Positions 9,047-17,205 of a DNA stretch of 64,000 nucleotides are shown here, piece after piece (positions within the stretch are counted from its first letter, which is position 1; each line of letters starts with the position of its first letter). The position numbers were made by a program, and so were the translations under genes. The notes below the pieces were generated by a model. That model saw nothing but the letters and a program-made list of their open reading frames with translations. It was not told the DNA's origin and did no database searches. The stretch comes from Pseudomonas panipatensis (GTDB taxonomy: Bacteria; Pseudomonadota; Gammaproteobacteria; Pseudomonadales; Pseudomonadaceae): positions 310,001-374,000 of the forward strand of contig NZ_FNDS01000007.1 in the NCBI RefSeq assembly GCF_900099785.1, read 5' to 3'.

Positions 9047-9790
9047 TCAGGCGAAACCGCCATTGGCGCGCAGTACCTGGGCATTGACCCAGGCGCCATC
9101 CGGGCCGGCGAGGAATGCCACCACGCCGGCGATGTCATCCGGTGTGCCCAGGCGTTCCAGCGGCGCCATGCGGGCGATCTGCTCGACCTGCTCGGGCGTC
9201 TTGCCGTGCAGGAACAGTTCGGTGGCCACCGGCCCCGGCGCCACCGCGTTGACCGTGATGCCTCGTCCGCGCACTTCGTTGGCCAGCACCGGCACCAGGC
9301 CTTCGACCCCGGCCTTGGCGGCGATGTAGGCGCCGTAGTTGGGGAAGGACTTGGCGATCACGCTGGTGGAAAACAGGATGATCCGTCCGCCTTCGCCCAG
9401 CAGGCGGGCGGCTTCGGCCATCACCAGATAGCTGCCGCGCAGGTTGGTGGCGATCAGCCGGTCGAAACGCGCCAGGTGTTCGCTGGCGATCGGAAAGTTA
9501 TCCATCACGCCGGCGCAATGCACCACCACGTCGAGACGGCCGAACGCGGCGCTCACCGCGGCGAACAGCCCCTGTACCTGCTCGGCGGCGGCGATATCGG
9601 CCTGAAAGCTGTGCGCCTGGCCGCCAGCGAGGCGTATCGCGGCAACCAGTTGCTCGGCATCGTCACGGCTACCGGCGTAGTGCACGGCAATGGCGAAACC
9701 ATCGGCGGCCAGGCGCTTGGCCACGGCATGGCCGATGCCGCGGGAAGAACCGGTGACCAGGGCGATTTTGCGCGACTCGTTCATCTGCAT
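9047..9790 (-). CDS. short-chain dehydrogenase/reductase (SDR)
   Basis: Classical 247-residue NAD(P)-dependent SDR. The cofactor motif TGSSRGIG is at residues 13-20, HCAG replaces the usual NNAG at 91-94, and the catalytic set is Asn116, Ser141/Ser143, Tyr155 and Lys159 (YIAAK). The C-terminal substrate loop PGPVATELF is typical of 3-oxoacyl-reductase-like members. The substrate is unknown. The first codon may be either of two closely spaced ATGs (9790 or 9784). It is divergently transcribed from the LysR gene at 9892, the usual layout for a regulator and its target oxidoreductase. Confidence 0.92.
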   Translation of the reverse strand: MQMNESRKIALVTGSSRGIGHAVAKRLAADGFAIAVHYAGSRDDAEQLVAAIRLAGGQAHSFQADIAAAEQVQGLFAAVSAAFGRLDVVVHCAGVMDNFPIASEHLARFDRLIATNLRGSYLVMAEAARLLGEGGRIILFSTSVIAKSFPNYGAYIAAKAGVEGLVPVLANEVRGRGITVNAVAPGPVATELFLHGKTPEQVEQIARMAPLERLGTPDDIAGVVAFLAGPDGAWVNAQVLRANGGFA

Positions 9791-9891
9791 GACTCCACTG
9801 AAAGGCTGTGAAGGTCATTCTGGTTGTTGAATGCTGATGAATAAATGCGCAAGGATTGCCAGCAGAATTCAATCCGAGACAACAGTTCGCC

Positions 9892-10794
9892 ATGGATCGC
9901 TTGGACACCCTGCGCCTGTTCACCCGCATCGTCGAACGCGGCAGCTTCAGTCAGGCTGCTGCCGAGCTGGGCATCCCGCGGGCCACCGCCACCCATGCGA
10001 TCAAAGCGCTGGAACAGCGCCTCGGCGCGCGCCTGCTCGAACGCACCACTCGCCAGGTGCGCCCGACCCTCGACGGTCGGGCCTTCCATGAGCGCTGCCA
10101 GCGCATCCTCGCCGATCTGGAGGGGGCCGAGGGAGCCCTCAGCATGCCGAGCGCCGACCCCCACGGCACCTTGCGGGTCGACCTGCAGGGCAGTCATGCG
10201 TCGCTGGTGATACTGCCGCGCATCGCCGAGTTCCACCGGCGTTATCCACGCATCGCCCTCCGCATCAGCAGCGGCGACCGCCTGGTGGACCTGCTCGGCG
10301 AGGATATCGACTGCGTGGTGCGCGCCGGCCAGCCGCGTGACTCCTCGCTGGTGGCCAGGCGCCTGGCGGCCTTGCCGGAAGTGATCTGCGCCAGCCCCGA
10401 CTACCTGGAGCGAGCCGGCAGCCCGAGGCACCCCGATGAATTGCTCAAGCACCAGGCCGTGGGCTTCTTCGCCACCGGCAGCGACAACCGCTACCCCTTT
10501 ACCCTCGAGGTGGACGGCACGGTCCGGGAATACCCGGCGGCCGGCTGGATCACCGTCAGCGACGCCGCGCACTACAGCCTCTGTGCATTGCAGGGGTGCG
10601 GGTTGATCCAGGTGCCGCGTTATCACGTCGAGGACTACCTGCGCGATGGACGGCTGCGCCAGGTGCTGGGCGACTGGCCTTGCCCGGCGTTGCCGGTGTC
10701 GGTGCTCTATCCCTACCATCGGCAGCTGTCGCCGCGGGTGAAGGTCTTCGTCGAGTGGCTGGTGGCGCTCTACGCCGAGCGCTTTCCCGACTAA
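9892..10794 (+). CDS. LysR-type transcriptional regulator
   Basis: 300-residue LysR regulator with HTH at residues 1-60 (MDRLDTLRLF start; GSFSQAAAELGIPRATATHAIKALE). Upstream in-frame codons to 9856 exist, but the family N-terminus fixes the ATG at 9892. It resembles the large DsdC/YafC-like group that usually sits beside, and regulates, an oxidoreductase. The divergent SDR gene starts 101 bases away, so the shared intergenic region is the likely operator. Tail-to-tail with the FNR-like gene (4-base overlap at 10791-10794). Confidence 0.9.
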   Translation: MDRLDTLRLFTRIVERGSFSQAAAELGIPRATATHAIKALEQRLGARLLERTTRQVRPTLDGRAFHERCQRILADLEGAEGALSMPSADPHGTLRVDLQGSHASLVILPRIAEFHRRYPRIALRISSGDRLVDLLGEDIDCVVRAGQPRDSSLVARRLAALPEVICASPDYLERAGSPRHPDELLKHQAVGFFATGSDNRYPFTLEVDGTVREYPAAGWITVSDAAHYSLCALQGCGLIQVPRYHVEDYLRDGRLRQVLGDWPCPALPVSVLYPYHRQLSPRVKVFVEWLVALYAERFPD

Positions 10795-11501
10795 AGCTCG
10801 ACTTCCCCGCCGGCCAGAACGCACAGCTCGGTGAAGTCGAGAATCTCCGTTTCGCGTCCGTTGACCTTGATCAGACCGTGCTTCTGCAGGCGAGTGAAGC
10901 TGCGCGAGACGGTTTCCACCGCCAGGCCGAGGTAGTCGCCGATTTCCGTGCGCGACATGCTCAGGCGGAAGCGCAGCGCGGAGAAGCCACGGTCGCGGAA
11001 ATGCGCGGACAGGTTGAGCAGGAAGGCGGCGATGCGCGAATCGGAGTTCAGCCGCGAGAGCAGCAGCTTCATCTGCTGATCCTCGCGGATCTTGCGGCTC
11101 AGCATCAGCAGCAACTGGTGCGACAACCCCGGGATCTGCTTCGACAGCTGCTCCAACTGGTCGAAGGGAATCTCACTGCACAGTGTGCTTTCCAGGGCGA
11201 TCGCCGACACCGGATAGCTGCCTTCGTCCATCCCGGAGAAGCCGAAAATCTCGGTGGCGTAATAGAAGCCGGTGATTTTCTCCAACCCCTGCTCGTTGGT
11301 GGTCACCGTCTTCAGCGAACCGGAGCGCACCAGATAGAGGCTGTGGAAGGCATCGCCCTGGCGGAACAGATAGTCGCCTTTGTGCAGCAGGTGGCCCGGC
11401 TTGATGATGGCCTCCAGCTCCTGGAGCTGATCGTCGCCCAGCGTAGGCGGGGCCAGGCGGCAGTTCTTGCAGTACGGTTGCGACTTCAACATCTGATTCA
11501 T
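10791..11501 (-). CDS. CRP/FNR-family regulator, FNR/Anr-like with an altered cysteine set
   Basis: 236-residue FNR-type transcription factor: cyclic-nucleotide-like sensor (residues ~25-150) and a C-terminal winged HTH whose recognition helix ETVSR is that of FNR/Anr, predicting TTGAT-N4-ATCAA-type sites. FNR and Anr hold an oxygen-labile [4Fe-4S] cluster with four cysteines. Here Cys11 and Cys14 match the first two ligands, but the third position (residue 20) is Thr, and the fourth ligand position, just before EIPF, is Ser109 with a cysteine shifted to 108. The start is the ATG at 11501, preceded by GGGAG; longer in-frame starts upstream have no family match. P. putida is known to carry several Anr paralogues, and this may be one of that kind. 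Confidence 0.88.
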   Translation of the reverse strand: MNQMLKSQPYCKNCRLAPPTLGDDQLQELEAIIKPGHLLHKGDYLFRQGDAFHSLYLVRSGSLKTVTTNEQGLEKITGFYYATEIFGFSGMDEGSYPVSAIALESTLCSEIPFDQLEQLSKQIPGLSHQLLLMLSRKIREDQQMKLLLSRLNSDSRIAAFLLNLSAHFRDRGFSALRFRLSMSRTEIGDYLGLAVETVSRSFTRLQKHGLIKVNGRETEILDFTELCVLAGGEVEL

Positions 11502-11785
11502 CCTGTTATCTCCCGTGCGCCAGCCCTGACCGCGTCCTGCGGCCGATGCTTCCCCATAGACCATAGCAACAGATGGATATCTGTCATCCGGCCCCCGCCG
11601 TGGGCGGGGAGCTGCGTGCACGGGTTTGCATTTGCGACTTTTTCTTGATTGCTTCTTGACCTCATCTTCACCTGGCGGACGGCACTCTGCGCGCCGGTCC
11701 GACCCAGCCGGGCGGCCGTCTGGCCGGGGCGCCCACTGCGGGCAACAACCCCCCGCCACAAGCCAAGTTTCGGAGTGCGAGATTC

Positions 11786-12544
11786 ATGAACAAACTGCCG
11801 CAGATCACCCTGGCGTTCTGGGTGATGAAAATTTGCGCGACCACCCTGGGGGAGACGGCCGGCGACCTGCTGTCGATGACCCTCGACGTGGGCTACGCCA
11901 TCAGCTCGCTGATCCTCATCAGCCTGTTCCTCGTGACCCTGGTCAGCCAGTTGCTGTCGCGTCGCTACAACCCCTGGCTGTACTGGCTGGTGATCCTGTC
12001 CACCAGCACCGCCGGCACCACCATGTCCGACTTCATGGACCGCACCCTGGAGCTGGGCTACGCCAGCGGCTCGGCGATCCTGGTCAGCATCCTGGTGGCT
12101 ATCTTCGCCGCCTGGCGCCTGAGCGGCACCTCGCTGTCGGTGGACAACATCCGCAGCCTCAAGGGCGAGATGTTCTATTGGATGGCCATCCTCTTCTCCA
12201 ACACCCTGGGCACCGCGCTGGGCGACTTCCTCGCCGATGACTCGGGCCTCGGCTTCGCCGGCGGCGCGCTGCTGATCGGCAGCCTGATCGCGCTCATCGC
12301 CGTACTGCACTACTTCACGCGGCTGTCCTCGGTGCTGCTGTTCTGGCTCGCCTTCGTCCTCACCCGGCCGTTCGGCGCCACGCTCGGCGACTTCCTCACC
12401 AAGACCCACGAGAACGGCGGCCTGGGCTTCGGCACCATCGGCTCCTCGGCGGTACTGGCCGGCGTATTGCTGGTGCTGGTGGTCCTCGCCACCCGGCGCA
12501 AAACGGCTGAACGGACGACGCTGGCAGCCCCCAGCAACGGCTGA
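11786..12544 (+). CDS. COG4705-type integral membrane protein with internal repeats
   Basis: 252-residue, very hydrophobic inner-membrane protein with about eight helices. The same helix-associated motif recurs four times: TTLGETAGD (residues ~19-27), TAGTTMSDF (~74), NTLGTALGDF (~136) and RPFGATLGDF (~194), which suggests four repeats arranged around a shared polar site. I recognise it only as an uncharacterised membrane protein family (COG4705). The ATG is preceded by GGAG. It is divergent from the FNR-like regulator with 284 bases between, so regulation by it is possible, but no clear FNR box was found. Confidence 0.8.
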   Translation: MNKLPQITLAFWVMKICATTLGETAGDLLSMTLDVGYAISSLILISLFLVTLVSQLLSRRYNPWLYWLVILSTSTAGTTMSDFMDRTLELGYASGSAILVSILVAIFAAWRLSGTSLSVDNIRSLKGEMFYWMAILFSNTLGTALGDFLADDSGLGFAGGALLIGSLIALIAVLHYFTRLSSVLLFWLAFVLTRPFGATLGDFLTKTHENGGLGFGTIGSSAVLAGVLLVLVVLATRRKTAERTTLAAPSNG

Positions 12545-12562
12545 TTGCCGAACGGGCTGGCT

Positions 12563-12616
12563 TCGTGAAATTCACTGTGATATTTTTCATGAAAAATAAA
12601 CAGAGCAATTTCACGA
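12563..12616 (+). promoter_or_regulatory. operator-like inverted repeats before the polyamine oxidase gene
   Basis: Three nested symmetric elements occur in 54 bases: a 10-bp inverted repeat TCGTGAAATT (12563-12572) / AATTTCACGA (12607-12616), a GTGAAATTCAC palindrome (12565-12575), and a perfect 18-bp palindrome TATTTTTCA/TGAAAAATA (12581-12598). They precede the ATG at 12624 directly and are the plausible binding site of the XRE-cupin regulator encoded in the same cluster. Confidence 0.6.
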
Positions 12617-12623
12617 GGCCGCC

Positions 12624-13913
12624 ATGTTCCTGCGCTCCAACCAGCCCGTCGGCACCTACTACGCCGCTGCCAACCCAGAGTTGTTGCAGCCGCGCGCGCC
12701 GCTGACGGAGTCACTGGATTGCGAAGTCCTGGTCATAGGCGCGGGCTTCAGCGGTCTGCACACCGCACTGCAACTGGCCGAGAACGGCCGCCAGGTCTGC
12801 GTCATCGAAGCCAGCCGCATCGCTTGGGCCGCCTCCGGGCGCAACGGTGGGCAGGCCCTGCCGGGCTGGTCCAGCGACCTCGGCCCGATCGAAGCCGACC
12901 TTGGCCACGAAGGCGCCCTGCGCCTGTGGCAAGGCATGCTCTGGGCCGCCGGCGAGCTGCGTGACCTGCCGCAACGCCATGGCTTCGACTGCGACTACCG
13001 CGTCGGCCACCTGTGGACCGCCGTGCTGCCGCGCCGCGTCGGCCTGCTCTATGACTGGCAGGCCGAAGCCAATCGCCGCTGGGGTTACGAGGGGCTGCGC
13101 TTCATCCCGCGTGAAGAGCTGCCCGAATGGATCGCCAGCGACCGTTACCAGGCAGGCCTCTACGACCCGCATTCGGCGCACCTCAACCCCTTGAAGCTGG
13201 CCTACGGCCTGGCTGCCGCGCTGGAGAAGGCCGGCGGGCGCATCCATGAGCAGACCCGCGCGCTGCGCTACCACGAAGCCGGCAGCGGCTTCGTCGTCGA
13301 GACCGAGCACGGCAGCATCCGTTGCGCCGCCCTGGTGCTGGCCTGCAACGCCTACATCGACGGCCTCGATCCGCAGGTGTCGGCGCGCATCCTGCCGGTC
13401 GGCACCTACCAGGTCGCCAGCGTGCCGCTGGGCGAGGAACTCGCCCGTTCGTTGCTGCCGCAGAACTGCTGCGTCACCGACAACCAGTTCGTCCTCGACT
13501 ACTTCCGCCTGACCCCCGACCACCGCCTGCTGTTCGGCGGCGGCTGCACCTACCTCGGTGGCATGCCGACGGACATCCGCGCCGCCACCCGTCCCTACGT
13601 CGAGCGGGTGTTCCCGCAACTGCGCGGGGTCGAACTGGAATACGCCTGGGGCGGGCACATCGACTGCACCATGCGGCGCACCCCGGACATCGGTCGGCGT
13701 GGCGAACTGTTCTGGCTGCAGGGCTACTCCGGCCACGGCGTCCTACCCAGCCTGGCCGCCGCCCACGCGGTCAGCGAAGCCATGCTCGGCCGCGGCGATG
13801 AACTCGACCTCTACCAGCGCCTGAGCAATCCCGGCTTCCCTGGCGGCCAACGATTCGCTGCGCCACTGGAAGCCGTCGGCAAAGCCTGGTATCGCTTGCG
13901 CGACTTTTTCTGA
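12624..13913 (+). CDS. puuB: FAD-dependent gamma-glutamylpolyamine/amine oxidase (PuuB/PauB-like)
   Basis: 429-residue FAD oxidoreductase of the DAO family. Residues 36-65 form the FAD-binding Rossmann segment (VIGAGFSG, then an acidic residue in VIEAS). GRNGGQ and the C-terminal YSGHGV block are typical of PuuB, which oxidises gamma-glutamylputrescine and gives an aldehyde, ammonia and H2O2. The neighbours, a PuuR-like regulator and a glutamine-synthetase-like PuuA, support polyamine catabolism. Pseudomonas has several parallel PauA/PauB pairs with different polyamine preference; the exact substrate is not readable here. Confidence 0.85.
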   Translation: MFLRSNQPVGTYYAAANPELLQPRAPLTESLDCEVLVIGAGFSGLHTALQLAENGRQVCVIEASRIAWAASGRNGGQALPGWSSDLGPIEADLGHEGALRLWQGMLWAAGELRDLPQRHGFDCDYRVGHLWTAVLPRRVGLLYDWQAEANRRWGYEGLRFIPREELPEWIASDRYQAGLYDPHSAHLNPLKLAYGLAAALEKAGGRIHEQTRALRYHEAGSGFVVETEHGSIRCAALVLACNAYIDGLDPQVSARILPVGTYQVASVPLGEELARSLLPQNCCVTDNQFVLDYFRLTPDHRLLFGGGCTYLGGMPTDIRAATRPYVERVFPQLRGVELEYAWGGHIDCTMRRTPDIGRRGELFWLQGYSGHGVLPSLAAAHAVSEAMLGRGDELDLYQRLSNPGFPGGQRFAAPLEAVGKAWYRLRDFF

Positions 13914-13930
13914 ACGAGCCCCGCACGCAC

Positions 13931-14485
13931 ATGCATGACCGTGAAAACGAAGGCCTGGCGGAACTGATCCGCGACCTGCGCAAACACAAGAACCTCACCC
14001 TCGGCGCGCTGGCCGAACGCATCGGCCGCTCGGTGGGCTTCCTCTCCCAGGTGGAGCGCGGGTTGTCGCGCCCGACCGTGGCCGACCTCACCGCCATCAG
14101 CGAAGCCCTGGGCGTGCCGACCACCTTCTTCTACGCCGGCAGCACCCAGCGCGAGCAACCCTGGGTCACCCGCCCGGCCGACCGCCGCACCCTGTACTAC
14201 GCCGGCGGTGTCACCGACATCCTCGCCTCGCCGAGCATGTCCGGCGGCTTCTCCATGCTCGACAGCATCCTTGCGCCCGGCGCCAGCAGTGGCGACGAGC
14301 ACCTGAACGACAGCTCCGAGCAGGGCGGCTTCGTCCTCGAAGGCGAACTCACCGTCTGGTACCAGGACGACGACGCCCCCGTGACCCTTTACCCCAACGA
14401 CAGCTTCCAGCTGCCGCCCCACGCCAAGTTCCGTTACGCCAACCTGACCGACAAACCCACCAGGGTGCTCTGGGTCTTCACCTGA
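13931..14485 (+). CDS. XRE-cupin transcriptional regulator (PuuR/PauR-like)
   Basis: 184-residue regulator with an N-terminal lambda-repressor-type HTH (residues ~8-62, LGALAERIGRSVGFLSQVERG) and a C-terminal cupin sensor (~105-182). This architecture is that of PuuR/PauR, which respond to putrescine or other polyamines. It lies 17 bases after the oxidase gene and before the synthetase gene, so it is co-transcribed with its likely targets. The palindromes at 12563-12616 are candidate sites. Confidence 0.85.
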   Translation: MHDRENEGLAELIRDLRKHKNLTLGALAERIGRSVGFLSQVERGLSRPTVADLTAISEALGVPTTFFYAGSTQREQPWVTRPADRRTLYYAGGVTDILASPSMSGGFSMLDSILAPGASSGDEHLNDSSEQGGFVLEGELTVWYQDDDAPVTLYPNDSFQLPPHAKFRYANLTDKPTRVLWVFT

Positions 14486-14580
14486 TTTTCGAATGGCAAC
14501 CTGCACTGTCCGGCCCAGGCCGGCCAAGGTTTCCATCCGAAAGCGATCCAGCAGCGCCGAACAACAAAGGCAGACAAGAA

Positions 14581-15930
14581 ATGAACCGCCAAAGCTTCCC
14601 CGACCTCCTCAGCGAAGTGCGCGCCTTCCGCGCCCAGCACCCGGACATCCGCTACGTCGACCTGATCTGCCTGGACATCCCCGGCCAGTTCTACGGCAAG
14701 CGCTACCCGGTCGACATGCTGGAAAAAGTCGCTGCCGGCAGCCCGCTGAAACTGCCGCAGAACTGCGTGCTGCTCGGCGTGCAGGGCGGGCTGCACCCGA
14801 TCGGCGACTACTGCTTCAACGACGGCGACCCGGACGCCCCGCGCCGGCTGATCCCCGGCACCCTCAAGCCGGTGCGCTGGGAAAACCAGCCGCTGGGGCA
14901 AATGCTGATCAGCTCCGACGGCACCGACGCGCCCATCGAATTCGAACCGCGCGAAGTCCTCGCCCGCGTGCTGCAACGCCTGGAAGCCAAGGGCATCCGC
15001 CCGGTGGTGGCCTTCGAGCTGGAGTTCTACCTGTTCGACAAGAAGCTCAAGGACGGCCTGCCGCAATACCCGCGCGACCCGCTCTGCGACGACGAAGACG
15101 ACCAGCCGAACATGCACATCGAGCGTCTGTCGCGCTTCTCCGACGTGCTCCATGACATCGTCGACGCCTCCCGCGAGCAGGGCGTGGACGCCAACGTCAT
15201 CACCGCCGAAATCGGCCCCGGCCAATTCGAGATCAACTTCGCCCACTGCGAAGACGGCCTGCACGCCGCCGACCAGGCCGCACTGTTCACCCGCGCCACC
15301 CGTGGCGTGGCGCTCAAGCACGGCTACCGCGCCAGCTTCATGAGCAAACCCTACCTGCACGCGCCGGGCAGCGGTATGCACGTGCACGTCAGCCTCTACG
15401 ACCGCGACGGCAAGAACCTGCTCGACGGCGACAACCAGCGCCCGCTGCGCCACGCCGTGGCCGGTTGCCTGGAGCTGCTGCCGCACTGCATGCCGATCTT
15501 CGCCGCCAACCACAACGCCTACCGCCGCTACGGCTCCCGCGTCAATGCCGCCAGCCGCGCCAGTTGGGGCTTCGAAGACCGCGACGCGTGCATCCGCATC
15601 CCCGAGTCCGACGGCAAGAACCTGCGCATCGAACACCGCCTCGCCGGCGCCGACGCCAACCCCTACCTGGTGCTGGCCGCCATCCTCACCGGCATGGAAC
15701 ACGGCCTGGAAGCCGGCAAGGAACCCATCGCCCCGCTCAACGACGACCGCGACAGCGGCATCGACTTCCCGCGCGACATGCTCGGCGCCGTCGCTGCCAT
15801 GGAAAACCACCCGGTGGTGAAAGAAGGCCTGGGCAGCGAGTTCGTCTTCGTCTACTGCGAAAACAAACGCCACGACCACCTCGACTTCATGAACGAAGTC
15901 AGCGCGCGCGAGTACCGCTGGTTCCTCTGA
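14581..15930 (+). CDS. puuA: gamma-glutamylpolyamine synthetase, glutamine-synthetase family (PuuA/PauA-like)
   Basis: 449-residue member of the glutamine synthetase family: beta-grasp N-terminal domain (~20-115) and catalytic domain (~120-445). Metal and glutamate residues are in FELEFYLF, AEIGPGQFEINF and HVHVSLYD, and the family block NPYLVLAAIL is present. In the oxidase/PuuR context it most likely ligates glutamate to a polyamine amine group, using ATP, as the first step of the gamma-glutamylation pathway; true glutamine synthesis is unlikely. ATG after a short purine-rich stretch; followed by a terminator. Confidence 0.87.
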   Translation: MNRQSFPDLLSEVRAFRAQHPDIRYVDLICLDIPGQFYGKRYPVDMLEKVAAGSPLKLPQNCVLLGVQGGLHPIGDYCFNDGDPDAPRRLIPGTLKPVRWENQPLGQMLISSDGTDAPIEFEPREVLARVLQRLEAKGIRPVVAFELEFYLFDKKLKDGLPQYPRDPLCDDEDDQPNMHIERLSRFSDVLHDIVDASREQGVDANVITAEIGPGQFEINFAHCEDGLHAADQAALFTRATRGVALKHGYRASFMSKPYLHAPGSGMHVHVSLYDRDGKNLLDGDNQRPLRHAVAGCLELLPHCMPIFAANHNAYRRYGSRVNAASRASWGFEDRDACIRIPESDGKNLRIEHRLAGADANPYLVLAAILTGMEHGLEAGKEPIAPLNDDRDSGIDFPRDMLGAVAAMENHPVVKEGLGSEFVFVYCENKRHDHLDFMNEVSAREYRWFL

Positions 15931-15940
15931 GCCAACCCCA

Positions 15941-15976
15941 GCGCCGCGCTCCCGCACGCGGGAGCGCGGCGTTTCC
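15941..15976 (+). terminator. hairpin terminator after the polyamine operon
   Basis: 12-bp perfect stem GCCGCGCTCCCG/CGGGAGCGCGGC with a 4-base loop, beginning 10 bases past the stop codon. Only a short T tract (GTTTCC) follows. Confidence 0.7.
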
Positions 15977-16019
15977 GTGGTTAGCGCCGGCTCGTTGAGC
16001 GACCGGAACGCACATCAAG

Positions 16020-16125
16020 CCCGTAGGGTGGGGGGAGTCCCGAAACCCATGCTGTCTCCCCAGCGATGGGCATCGCCACGGGCTCCAGCCATCCGACGAG
16101 CCCACTGCCTGTCCTGGGCCGGGTG
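16020..16125 (+). repeat. palindromic intergenic repeat, copy A
   Basis: Begins CCCGTAGGGTGG and contains GAGTCCCGAAACCCATGCTG and GATGGGCATCGCCACGGG. The same unit recurs at 17042-17105 (partial) and 17124-17205. The ends of the unit (CGTAGGATGG ... CCATCCTACG) are inverted, so each full copy is an imperfect ~80-bp palindrome. It is a non-coding repeat flanking the oxygenase gene. Confidence 0.8.
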
Positions 16126-16211
16126 AGCGCTCAGGTATGGGTATGTCTGTCCGCCGCTTCACCTCTCCATTCAGATCGCTGACAATTCCGCGGGAAAACT
16201 CCTACTGACGA

Positions 16212-17042
16212 ATGGATGCTGGAATGGACATCAACGAACTCGCCAAGCTGCTTGTTTCGCGCCTGGATGAGCACAGCGCTGAGATCAAGGCTCAATGGAG
16301 CAGCCCGCAAGGGACTCATACCCGTCATTTCTATGTCGATGACCTGTTAACAGCCGATCTTGCCCAGGCGATATACAGCGCCTTCCCGCGCAATGCCGAT
16401 GGCTTCTTCGACCGCCAGTCTTTCCGCGAGAAGAAGAAGACGCTGACCAATCTCGCTGACCATCCGCCGATTCTCAGTGCCATCACCTATGCGATGCAGC
16501 ACCCCAGCGTCGTCGAAAAAGTGGCCGAACTCGTTGGCCTGAAGAACATCGTCCCCGACCCAAGCCTCTATGCCGGTGGCTTGTCGATGATGTTCCAGGG
16601 CGATTTCCTGAACCCGCATATTGATAACAGCCACGATGGCAGCCGAAATCTCTATCGTCGCCTCAACCTGCTCTACTACGTGTCCCCGGATTGGGCGCTG
16701 GAAAACGGCGGGAACTTCGAACTCTGGGACCCCCAGGTCAAACAGCAGAAGACCATCGTTTCGCGTTTCAATCGCCTGGTGGTGATGGAAACCAACAAGG
16801 ACTCATGGCACTCGGTGAGCCCCGTGGTCGTGGAGTCGCCGCGTTGCTGCGTATCCAACTATTACTTCTCCGCCGAGTCGCCGGATGAACTGGACTACTT
16901 CCACGTGACCTCCTTCAGTGGGCGGCCGGAAGAGCCAGGGAAACGCCTGTTGGGCTATTTCGATAACCGGCTGCGCAACACGGTATCCAAGGCATTGGGA
17001 ACCGGACGCGGGCGCAAACTGGTCAACAAGACAGAAGAGTGA
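16212..17042 (+). CDS. 2-oxoglutarate/Fe(II)-dependent oxygenase (prolyl 4-hydroxylase-like)
   Basis: 276-residue 2OG-Fe(II) oxygenase. Iron ligands are readable as His136 and Asp138 (PHIDNS) and distal His200 (WHSV), with Arg211 the likely 2-oxoglutarate binder. LNLLYYVSPDW is the usual core strand. Such enzymes hydroxylate amino acids, proteins or sugars, and relatives occur in polysaccharide clusters, but no partner gene is adjacent here, so the substrate is unknown. The start may be 16212 or the ATG at 16224. The gene is a lone unit bracketed by copies of the palindromic repeat. Confidence 0.82.
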   Translation: MDAGMDINELAKLLVSRLDEHSAEIKAQWSSPQGTHTRHFYVDDLLTADLAQAIYSAFPRNADGFFDRQSFREKKKTLTNLADHPPILSAITYAMQHPSVVEKVAELVGLKNIVPDPSLYAGGLSMMFQGDFLNPHIDNSHDGSRNLYRRLNLLYYVSPDWALENGGNFELWDPQVKQQKTIVSRFNRLVVMETNKDSWHSVSPVVVESPRCCVSNYYFSAESPDELDYFHVTSFSGRPEEPGKRLLGYFDNRLRNTVSKALGTGRGRKLVNKTEE

Positions 17043-17105
17043 TGGGCATCGCCACAGGCTCCACCCATCCGACGAGCTCACGGCCTGTCCTTGACCGGGT
17101 GAACG
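17042..17105 (+). repeat. palindromic intergenic repeat, partial copy
   Basis: Right half of the unit seen at 16020-16125 (GATGGGCATCGCCACAGGCTCCA...GACGAGCTCACGGCCTG), starting exactly at the stop codon of the oxygenase gene. Confidence 0.75.
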
Positions 17106-17123
17106 GCCAAGGCGCCGACCAGA

Positions 17124-17205
17124 CCCGTAGGATGGGTTGAGTCCCGAAACCCATGCTGTCTCCCCAGCGATGGGCATCGCCACGGGCCCCAGCCATCCTA
17201 CGAGC
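17124..17205 (+). repeat. palindromic intergenic repeat, copy B
   Basis: Full copy, CCCGTAGGATGGG...CCATCCTACGAG, with the outer arms CGTAGGATGG/CCATCCTACG inverted and an inner ATGGGTT/AACCCAT pair. It overlaps the 3' end of the BRO-N gene (stop at 17198). Confidence 0.78.

Noticed and set aside
11502-11785. FNR box between the FNR-like gene and the COG4705 gene
   Set aside because: Only a half-site TTGAT with no ATCAA at the right distance; not reported as an operator.
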